Source of the DNA: Luidia sarsii
Lineage: Eukaryota; Echinodermata; Asteroidea; Paxillosida; Luidiidae
DNA length: 64,000 nt
NCBI GenBank assembly: GCA_949987565.1
Contig: OX465114.1
Coordinates: 3,624,832-3,688,831, forward strand
Direction of reading: 5' to 3'
The position numbers and the translations under genes are program-made. Positions within the stretch are counted from its first letter, which is position 1. Every line of letters starts with the position of its first letter. Positions 13,101 to 25,100 of the stretch are shown piece after piece. Below the pieces are notes generated by a model that was not told where the DNA came from, searched no databases, and saw only the letters and a list, made by a program, of their open reading frames with translations.

Positions 13101-16100
13101 ATTAAGTAGACTGGGTCCTTGCAACACAATGACAAAGACATTGGTTTATTAAATAGACTGGGTCCCTGCAACACAATGGCAAAGACATTGGTTTATTAAG
13201 TAGACTGGGTCCTTGCAACACAATGACAAAGACATTGGTCCATTAAATAGACTGGGTCCTTGCAACACAATGGCAAAGACATTGGTTTATTAAGTAGACT
13301 GGGTCCCTGCAACACAATGGCAAAGACATTGGTCCATTAAATAGACTGGGTCCTTGCAACACAATGGCAAAGACATTGGTTTATTAAGTAGACTGGGTCC
13401 TTGCAACAGAAAGGCACAGACATTGGTTTATTGAGTAGACTGGGTCCCTGCAACACAATGGCAAAGACATTGGTTTATTAAGTAGACTGGGTCCCTGCAA
13501 CACAATGGCAAAGACATTGGTTTATTAAGTAGACTGGGTCCTTGCAACACAATGACAAAGACATTGGTTTATTAAATAGACTGGGTCCTTGCAACACAAT
13601 GACAAAGACATTGGTTTATTAAGTAGACTGGGTCCTTGCATCACAATGGCAAAGACATTGGTTTATTAAGTAGACTGGGTCCCTGCAACACAATGGCAAA
13701 GACATTGGTTTATTAAGTAGACTGGGTCCCTGCAACACAATGGCAAAGACATTGGTTTATTAAGTAGACTGGGTCCATGCAACACAATGGCAAAGACATT
13801 GGTTTATTAAGTAGACTGGGTCCTTGCAACACAATGACAAAGACATTGGTTTATTAAGTAGACTGGGTCCCTGCAACACAATGGCAAAGACATTGGTCTA
13901 TTAAGTAGACTGGGTCCTTGCAACACAATGACAAAGACATTGGTTTATTAAGTAGACTGGGTCCCTGCAACACAATGGCAAAGACATTGGTTTATTAAGT
14001 AGACTGGGTCCCTGCAACACAATGGCAAAGACATTGGTTTATTAAGTAGACTGGGTCCTTGCAACACAATGGCAAAGACATTGGTCTATTAAGTAGACTG
14101 GGTCCGTGCAACACAATGGCAAAGACATTGGTTTATTAAATAGACTGGGTCCCTGCAACACAATGGCAAAGACATTGGTTTATTAAGTAGACTGGGTCCC
14201 TGCAACACAATGGCAAAGACATTGGTTTATTAAGTAGACTGGGTCCATGCAACACAATGACAAAGACATTGGTTTATTAAGTAGACTGGGTCCTTGCAAC
14301 ACAATGGCAAAGACATTGGTTTATTAAGTAGACTGGGTCCTTGCAACACAATGGCAAAGACATTGGTTTATTAAGTAGACTGGGTCCATGCAACACAATG
14401 GCAAAGACATTGGTTTATTAAGTAGACTGGGTCCTTGCAACACAATGGCAAAGACATTGGTTTATTAAGTAGACTGGGTCCCTGCAACACAATGGCAAAG
14501 ACATCGGTCTATTAAGTAGACTGGGTCCTTGCAACACAATGGCAAAGACATTGGCTTATTAAGTAGACTGGGTCCTTGCAACACAATGACAAAGACATTG
14601 GTCTATTAAGTAGACTGGGTCCTTGCAACACAATGGCAAAGACATTGGTCTATTAAGTAGACTGGGTCCGTGCAACACAATGGCAAAGACATTGGTTTAT
14701 TAAATAGACTGGGTCCCTGCAACACAATGGCAAAGACATTGGTTTATTAAGTAGACTGGGTCCTTGCAACACAATGGCAAAGACATTGGTTTATTAAGTA
14801 GACTGGGTCCCTGCAACACAATTACAAAGACATTGGTTTATTAAGTAGACTGGGTCCCTGCAACACAATGGCAAAGACATTGGTTTATTAAGTAGACTGG
14901 GTCCCTGCAACACAATGGCAAACACATTGGTCTATTAAGTAGACTGGGTCCTTGCAACACAATGACAAAGACATTGGTTTATTAAGTAGACTGGGTCCCT
15001 GCAACACAATGGCAAAGACATTGGTTTATTAAGTAGACTGGGCCCTTGCATCACAATGACAAAGACATTGGTTTATTAAGTAGACTGGGTCCCTGCAACA
15101 CAATGACAAAGACATTGGTTTATTAAGTAGACTGGGTCCTTGCAACACAATGGCAAAGACATTGGTTTATTAAGTAGACTGGGTCCCTGCAACACAATGG
15201 CAAAGACATCGGTCTATTAAGTAGACTGGGTCCTTGCAACACAATGGCAAAGACATTGGTTTATTAAGTAGATTGGGTCCCTGCAACACAATGGCAAAGA
15301 CATTGGTTTATTAAGTAGACTGGGTCCCTGCAACACAATGGCAAAGACATTGGTTTATTAAGTAGACTGGGTCCCTGCAACACAATGGCAAAGACATTGG
15401 TTTATTAAGTAGATTGGGTCCCTGCAACACAATGGCAAAGACATTGGTTTATTAAGTAGACTGGGTCCCTGCAACACAATTACAAAGACATTGGTTTATT
15501 AAGTAGACTGGGTCCTTGCAACACAATGGCAAAGACATTGGTTTATTAAGTAGACTGGGTCCATGCAACACAATGACAAAGACATTGGTTTATTAAGTAG
15601 ACTGGGTCCTTGGAACACAATGACAAAGACATTGGTTTATTAAGTAGACTGGGTCCCTGCAACACAATGGCAAAGACATTGGTTTATTAAGTAGACTGGG
15701 TCCATGCAACACAATGGCAAAGACATTGGTTTATTAAGTAGACTGGGTCCTTGCAACACAATGGCAAAGACATTGGTTTATTAAGTAGACTGGGTCCCTG
15801 CAACACAATGACAAAGACATTGGTTTATTAAGTAGACTGGGTCCCTGCAACGCAATGGCAAAGACATTGGTTTATTAAGTAGACTGGGTCCTTGCAACAC
15901 AATGGCAAAGACATTGGTTTATTAAGTAGACTGGGTCCCTGCAACACAATGGCAAAGACATTGGTTTATTAAGTAGACTGGGTCCATGCAACACAATGGC
16001 AAAGACATTGGTTTATTAAGTAGACTGGGTCCTTGCAACACAATGACAAAGACATTGGTTTATTAAGTAGACTGGGTCCCTGCAACACAATGGCAAAGAC

Positions 16101-19100
16101 ATTGGTCTATTAAGTAGACTGGGTCCTTGCAACACAATGACAAAGACATTGGTTTATTAAGTAGACTGGGTCCCTGCAACACAATGGCAAAGACATTGGT
16201 TTATTAAGTAGACTGGGTCCCTGCAACACAATGGCAAAGACATTGGTTTATTAAGTAGACTGGGTCCCTGCAACACAATGGCAAAGACATTGGTCTATTA
16301 AGTAGACTGGGTCCTTGCAACACAATGACAAAGACATTGGTTTATTAAGTAGACTGGGTCCTTGCAACACAATGGCAAAGACATTGGTTTATTAAGTAGA
16401 CTGGGTCCCTGCAACACAATGGCAAAGACATTGGTTTATTAAGTAGACTGGGTCCTTGCAACACAATGGCAAAGACATTGGTTTATTAAGTAGACTGGGT
16501 CCCTGCAACACAATGGCAAAGACATTGGTCTATTAAGTAGACTGGGTCCATGCAACACAATGGCAAAGACATTGGTTTATTAAGTAGACTGGGTCCTTGC
16601 AACACAATGACAAAGACATTGGTTTATTAAGTAGACTGGGTCCCTGCAACGCAATGGCAAAGACATTGGTTTATTAAGTAGACTGGGTCCCTGCAACGCA
16701 ATGGCAAAGACATTGGTTTATTAAGTAGACTGGGTCCCTGCAACACAATGGCAAAGACATTGGTTTATTAAGTAGACTGGGTCCCTGCAACGCAATGGCA
16801 AAGACATTGGTTTATTAAGTAGACTGGGTCCCTGCAACACAATGGCAAAGACATTGGTTTATTAAGTAGACTGGGTCCCTGCAACGCAATGGCAAAGACA
16901 TTGGTTTATTAAGTAGACTGGGTCCCTGCAACACAATGGCAAAGACATTGGTTTATTAAGTAGACTGGGTCCCTGCAACACAATGACAAAGACATTGGTT
17001 TATTAAGTAGACTGGGTCCCTGCAACACAATGACAAAGACATTGGTTTATTAAGTAGACTGGGTCCCTGCAACACAATGGCAAAGACATTGGTCTATTAA
17101 GTAGACTGGGTCCTTGCAACACAATGGCAAAGACATTGGTTTATTAAGTAGACTGGGTCCCTGCAACACAATGACAAAGACATTGGTTTATTAAGTAGAC
17201 TGGGTCCTTGCAACACAATGGCAAAGACATTGGTTTATTAAGTAGACTAGGTCCTTGCAACACAATGGCAAAGACATTGGTTTATTAAGTAGACTGGGTC
17301 CCTGCAACACAATGACAAAGACATTGGATTATTAAGTAGACCGGTTTCCGGTGTAACCTATAAAAGGACAATGTCTATTTGAAATGAAGTTGGGATACCG
17401 TAAAGCCATGGGGGACCTGACTAGCATCACACTATGGGCAGAAGTAAAGAGAACTGCCATACTTTTGTATTTGTACGGTGTGTTGTACATTCAAATTTGC
17501 CCATAATGCTATGAAGCTATCAAGCAAGCAATGCTACCCTACAAGAAAACCTACAAGACCTTACAAGAAAACTTTCACTACAGCACCATTAAAGGAACCT
17601 GTATCTACAGATGTATTAGTTCTGAGAGTATTTCACTGGTTCCCAGATAGCGTCTCCCTGGCTCCTCACCTGATGGCAGATGAGAGTGAAGAGTCTGTAG
17701 TAGACAGGAAGCTGAAGGGCTGGCTCCTTGGCAAACATGCAGGCAAAGTGCTCAGCAATGATGGAGGAGAAGGAGGCTTTGCTCTTGGCTGTTAGCAGCA
17801 AGGTCTTACAGTGACATCCCACCAATAGGTCCGTCACCTGCAAACGAGGCAAATGGAATACAAAGTAAGGCTGGATGCAATATATCAGGCTATGGCTAGG
17901 AGTGGCAGTTGGCCTGACTGTACTATAGCATAGGTTGAGCATTGGATACCCCTTAGCCACTTTTCATGACAGCATTACACTCTAGCACCCGCCATTGTCT
18001 GTCTACAGGCTAAATAAGTCTGTGGTCTTACTTGCCTGACCCTCCCCATCCACAAAATCTGAACTCCGCCCCTGAGAGGGACATGGATGGCAGTTCTTCA
18101 AGCCCAAGTTTCTGTGGTTGTCATTGTACCTGCATGAGTGTTGGCTCTATGGTGACTTTGCCAGTGATGTCCAACGTGATGACATCCTCCTTGTCACTGT
18201 CAATGCCAAGGCCCTCCAGGACATTGCTGACACGGCCACCAATCAGTGACAGATGACCTCTCATGTCTACTGACAAAAAACCAGAGTCAACAAAGCCAGT
18301 CAGAAGCAATCAGTAAAGTGTATCTCTGGGCATGACACCTATCTACTTTTCTTCATAGGCAAAGAAACTACAGTGCACATGTAGAGAAGCTTAGAAGTGG
18401 ATGCAACTCTAGAACCACTTCATGCTGGGACCTCCAAATTCAGAGCGCCTGTGGTGTTGCTAGGCACCGGGCCCTCCAAATCCAGGCACCACTATTGTCC
18501 AGGTTTGAAACAAAGACTCTTTGCAACATACCACAAAATAATAAGTAGCATGACAACAGCCAAACATACGGTATTTAGGGTTTTACCAAGTTTGACTCGC
18601 TTGTACACAGCGTAATCTTATCGATTGATTTCACGGGCATTTATTGTTCCCGATTGCTTTGCAATTTGGTTTTGAAAATGGCACATCATTCCCAAACCCC
18701 CGTGTGGCCGTCATGGGCACTGAATAGTGGCCCGCTGCAAAGTGGTTTAACAAGATTCATCAAAAGAAGAAAGATCAGAGATGACAGGAAAAAGACCGGT
18801 CAGTATGAACACACCCGCCAAGAGAGAGGGGTCATCTTTGTCGCTCCTCAAAATCTGTGGCAGGGACTCCAGAGCGTTCTGCAGACTCTGCATGGGCTCT
18901 ATAGCCATATCATCCATGTCACCTGTAGACACACCTGTGCAAGTCCAATGAGGGATACATTTATCTACAAGCTCCATTTAAACATAGCTTTTTGGTAAAG
19001 AAACCTTGGACTGGACCAGGACTTGAACCTATTACGAGTAGTTTTGCATACCAGCACACTTACCATCTGAGCTTTCCAGCCCTGAGATGGCGGCCTTCCC

Positions 19101-22100
19101 AAATAGTCAACTGACTGATTTTGTCATGAAAGCTCCAAGAACAGCTGAGACCAATGCCATGCAGCATGTGTATATGACACTAGAGATGTGATTTAGTAGG
19201 CCTGACGTATTGATCCTATAGCTGGGCCTTTCTCAAAGGCAGACAGTACTCTGTACAATCAAAACTTCAGGCTCTGTAAAGTTTTCAGATGTGCATAATG
19301 TGGGTCACATTTTAGAAAGGAGTTTGCAACCTTTTTTATCATGTAATTAGAGGAATTGATTAATATTTACCTTCAAGCAGGATTTGGAGTTCATGCGCAC
19401 AATTGTCTGTGTATTTCTCGTACATCGGCAGACTTATTTTTCCAGACCTATCAAGACAAAAAAAAGAGAGACTAGCAATTGATAATGAATCCAACTAATG
19501 TTAGGCATGCATGGTGTCTCTTTGATATAAAAGTACCATACAAAAAATGGCAAAGGAAACTTTAAAGGGGAATGGAACCCAATAATTAAAGTTAGCCTAT
19601 CTAATTGGATGTTAAAAACAACCTACAATTACCTATGAGTCACTCACGTACGATTCTCATAGGTAATTGTAGGTTGTTTTTAACACCCAATCGGATAGGC
19701 AAACTTGATTTCTTGGTTGCATTCCCCTTTAACTGAACCTGGACTTGAAGCTGAGACCTCTTGTTTTGCGTACCAGCGCTCTTACCACCTGAGCTATCCA
19801 GCCATTAGAAAGTGGCCTTCCAAAATAGTCAACTATACATGTATTTGCTGGGGTGGGGACAGCAGTCAGAAGCGTTTGACCATTAACTGCCACACATCTC
19901 CAAGGATCACACCCCTATTTTCATTCAGATGCATACAACCAATTAATTGTTGTAAAACTGGCTAGTGGCTTCAGCAGATGGGGGATTACACAGTGGATGC
20001 AGCTTTTCAATGTCAGTCAAATCGAAGAAGGAAAAACTGACTGGGAACAGTTTTGAACAGTTTTGAAAAATGAGCAAGAAAATTTAGACTGGACCAGGAC
20101 TTCAACCAGAGACCACTGGTTTTGTGTACCAGCACTCTTACCATCTGAGCTATCCAACTCTAAGATGACAGCCATCCCAAATAGTCAACTGATTACACTG
20201 CTTTCACTGAGTCTCATAGTGGGTGTGCTATCAATCTCTTGGCCAATGTATCCTCTTTGCTTTTGAATTGATTGAGCACATGCATACATAAACGTCACAA
20301 AGAGGCTTCCTATACATAACAAAACTACTTTTACAATTACCTTTTTAATTCCTCAATGAACTTCATCTTGCTGTCTGGGACATCTGGTAACTATGGTAAC
20401 AAAGCCAAACAAAAGAGCACTGTCTGGTGAGTCTACATTTATAACAAGAATAATAACATTGGGTATATATAAAGTGCCTTTACAAAAAGATAAAAGCACT
20501 GTACAAAATATTAAGACAAACCAAAATACAAAGACAGTGTATAGAACTTTTTGTTTTGAGAAATTGCAGTTTTTATAGCCTTTCTAACATCAGTCATGCA
20601 GTCCTAGCAGAAGTAGCCCAATGGCTGCTCACTGTGACCTTTGTACCTGCCATGTAACATCATCTGATCAAGCAAGCAAACCAATGGTGGCTGTTACTGG
20701 CCAACATTACACTGGATGTTTCCACACCCAACTTATCGTCCTTCTCGATAACAACCAAGTGCAAGGGATATTGTGTCAATGCAATAATGTAAGATAGCAG
20801 AATGGTCTTCACTCTTACTATGCTTGTTAATGTCTTAGTCGTCCTTGCTGTTGTCATCATTGGTGTTGTTATCAGACAGCAATATACAGCAAGGAATGGG
20901 GGACTTACCACTCTAGGGGTCAGCAGGGCTGGCAGAAATTGGCCCATATAGTACGGCCTCTTAAAAATACTGCAAATCAAGGAGAGATTAGAATGAAGAA
21001 CCAGTGCATCCTAACAAGAACCTACAATCACAAAATGTATCCTCTTTTAACCTCTTACACCAGTGTTGCATCAAACCAATTTATTCCACAAGTTGATAGC
21101 TGTTTTGTGTCAGTGAAAATATAAATTGGAAAAGCCCTTTGCTGAAGATTTCTCCCAACCAAAGCACTTTTAGCAAATTTGGTTTAATACTTTCCCCCTT
21201 GTGATCCCTTAAAAAATAGACAAGTATAATAAGTGCTTATAATAGTACATGTACATGTATGTGACAAAGGAAGGGCAAATCTAATGTACTGTAGTGTAAG
21301 ATTACAGACAGAAAAGGTCGCTAAAAGGGGTCCAATGTTCAGGAATATGATCAGAAATTCCCATAACAACACATATAGTAAGAAAAAAATCATAATGATA
21401 AAGTACAGGCATAAACATGTACATGCATTGTAGTGCACTACAATACAGTATGGTACACTGTATGTTACTGCATGTGCTGGCAGTCTGGCATTCCTTTGTA
21501 CAGTTGTATACTGTTACAACAGGTCCTGGGGCCAATGTCATAGACATGCATGCAATGTAATATTCTACTTAGCATCAACAGTCTTTTTTGGTTAGACAAG
21601 TAGACATTGGCCACAACCTGATCAAGTTTGGTAGTCCTTGGAATAGGAAGTTTATTTGTGCATAAGCACTGGCATGTCTAAAAACAGTGAAACCCTCATT
21701 GAATTACATTCTCCTCGATGCAAACATTATGTCATATCAACGTGTACATGTGTATGATGTAACGCAGTGCCCGCCGCTATACAAATTTGAATCTGCCACA
21801 CGACCTCAACCAGCTTGGTGGTCAAGTGATTACGACGTCTGTACTAGAAAGCAGTAGTCACAGGCTCAATTTCCGCCCAATCAAGCTGCCTATATTTTTC
21901 CGCAGGCAATCATGCAAAGCACTGAGCACAGTTCTTTTTGAATGTTGAGCCCGTCATTAGTTTCATATGCAAAGTGACTGGGGATGTTACATGTACTGTA
22001 CCTGTGCTGTAAGACATTTTTTGGAATTCGACCCGTCTTCTCAAAGGTGCTGACTGCTATCTCCACTTCCTCAACAGCTTGCTGAGTGCAGGACAAGGAG

Positions 22101-25100
22101 GCAAATGAATGAGGTTAAACAACTCACACTAATACTTTCATGTAACGTGGTACCCGTTAAGATGGATAACCCATCATAAGTAGTAACAGGCGGTATGGTT
22201 TCTGTGAATCACTCTAGATCATCATCTTACGATAGGTAGTAAGTAATGATGAGCGTGATGAAATGGAGCATTGGTCTGGTTTAGCTTCAGAGTAAAGGTT
22301 CACATGGGTAATGAACTAACCTGGGCATTCTCTCTACCATTAGTCTTTGTCTTGTCACTGCTCTGCAAATTCTCCTGTGCAGAAGAAGAATGTCAATGAT
22401 TACAATAGGTGGAACGCTGTAGATATAATATGAATTTGCATCGAGAAGAATGTACTTCAAGAAGGATTTTGACGTGTAAAATTAAACATTGTATGCTCAG
22501 TGCTTTGCCAAATTGCCAGCTGAAAAAAAAATTCCAGGCAGCTTGGGCAGGATTTGAACCCATGACTACTGCTTTCTGATGCAGATGTCTTAATCACTGG
22601 ACTACTGTAGTCAAGGTTCTGTGGTGGATTTGAATCTGTGTAGCGGCATGTACCACGTTACACCATAGATATACCTAAAAGCCTTCTTGAAGCAGAACTG
22701 AACCTCAACCTGGCACAGCCACCAGTTGGCCAAATGGATCTTTTGGGTAGCCTAGAACTCAAGCATTGCACTGAAGTATGCCATTGCAAATCTGGGCTAC
22801 TGCTCAAGTCAAGCCCTCTGTAGATTTATCTGTATGATGACTTCTACTTGTCATTAACCAAAGATACAAGTAACTACAGCACACTATTTGAACACATCGC
22901 ACTCATGTACATGTACAGTGTAGATATACGGCAGTGTAGATGTAATGGTTGAATAAAATAACGACGAAACATTGTATAGCACCACCTATGTAATTGCTGC
23001 AGTGCCATTAAATTTGGAGGATTTTCACGGCAACGAATTGCCATGCCCACACAGTGCCGCCGTGCCCTTTTGCCTTTCGGCTGACGGGATAGTTGGGCAG
23101 ATCGGACTGACGGCCGCCGCACAGCCATTAGCACAGCGCGCAAGAAATAGAATCCAGAATGCTGTGAAACATTGCGTATTCTGTACACAACAGTGGTTGC
23201 ACGATAGATAGATTGTGCAACACACGTGGTTGGGTTGCGTGCGAAAGTAGAATCATAGAAAGAGCTGTCAAAAGTTTGCGCGGCCGTTAGCACAGCGTGC
23301 ATTAATAGAATCCAGACCTCTGTGAAAAATTGTGTATTATGTGCACAACAGTACATACTGTGTGGCTGTCAACAAACTTTTCGTCTGTGGGTACCAGTGA
23401 ATCTTGACATCGCTGGCTATACCAAACAACGGGTACCAACGGTAGTTGGGAGTGACTTGCGTTGCACGATAGAAATATTGGGTTGCATGCGAAAGTAGAA
23501 CTTCATAGATAGAGCTGACAAAAGGTTGCACGTTCGCGGGTGCCTTTTCAAAGTCGTAATGATGGCCTGAAAGGAGAAAGTTAGACAGCAAAAGGAGCTA
23601 CTACTTCATGATACAGCACAAAAATGTCGCAAATGTCGCCTTTTTTTTCAGGTAGGCCTACTGGTACGTACGTGATCATTTTTCAAGTTATTCACACATT
23701 TGTGACGAGAAAGTTTTGGCACGGCTGACTAGCACCCCCGCCATACCTGATTGGTACAGTCCATGTTCAGTGAGAAGGCGTGTTGGCGGCTGACTAAGAC
23801 CTATTTTCGCGAAATACGCAAATTAGGGGGGGGGGTGGGGCAACATTTCTCCATTGTGCATGCTTTGCGAAAATATTTTTGAGAAAGGACTTTCGTGTGG
23901 AGTGTACTTATTTTTGACTGGTACAGGTATGACGGGGCAACATTGCCAACATGTTGACATGCTGATAATTCTGCAGCAAAATCTTCAGTTTTAAAATTGC
24001 CTTTTGCACTGTTTTATTTGCAGGTTTGAAAAAACCAGGGATGTTGTATCGTTACACCCCTAGCAAGTTCAGAGTTCTTGTGGATTTAGGTCAAAAATCA
24101 GTGGTTTGGATATTAGCTGAATACCGGCACTACCCAAAGAACTTGAAGTGTGTACAGTACCTTGAAATCAGCCAGTCTGGTCTTGGCTAAGATGATATAG
24201 TCCTGCAGAATCTCTTGGCACTTGTACGGTACATGGGGAGGATGTCGCACATGGGCCTTGTGTACAAACAAGTTAAGATTCATGACTTTTATTGAGTTGA
24301 CACAAAGAGCAAGGAAGGACTCAGAAAGGGACTGAGGCTGAGATGCCATCAGCGTGTACATGTGTTCACAAAATACAACATGGATGCCCAACGGCATGGA
24401 CAAAAGACCTTTATTGAAAATCCGGCTTTGGCTTAGGCTCCGGCTTTGGCTTTCTTTCTTCCGTCCATTTTAAAGAACATGGCAGGAAAACAAGGCCTTT
24501 GGCTTTGTATTTGAATGTTATACTGCATTTTTTAAAAGAATACAAAGCTTCAACTTTGACAAAGAACTCCAACCTGTGTTCTCAGCTTCTGGATAACAGA
24601 CTGACAGAAACAAAGCCGGAGCCTTAGCAAGGTTTTGGAAAAGGGCCCAAACGAGTTAAGCACTAAACATACACACCACAGTTATTACTGTACAATAATG
24701 TATATACCTTTAAGCAGTGCACTGGTTCATAGGGGACCAGACTAGTCAGGGACTCCATGAACACAGTGAAACTCTTGCTTGAAGTGGTGTGTGGACTAGA
24801 TGCCCTGCCAAACTGGGCCTGGGTGTTGAGCACAGATACAAACAAGGGTCCATATGAGTCATTATCGGATACAGGCAGCAATCACATCAAACCAATTGTC
24901 TTCCTATGTCAATATGTGAAACCATCTTCATGTGTGTGGAAAATCTCCAACTTGTGGCAATCCACGATAGGCTTCTGTTGGCAGTCCAATGTTTTCCAAG
25001 ATGAAAACAGAGAGAGGTAGGAGAGTATACAGTCCACTAATATGCAACTGAATGTTAACAACAATGGCGCAATGCTTTATCTATTCATGAAGTGACAACA

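Noticed and set aside
11839..17337. CRISPR-like array
   Set aside because: Units are contiguous 47-bp repeats with no unique spacers, within a eukaryotic intron.
22972..23356. Overlapping open frames around 23.0-23.35 kb (up to 160 codons)
   Set aside because: The region is an imperfect direct duplication within an intron; the frames lie on both strands and have no recognisable domain.
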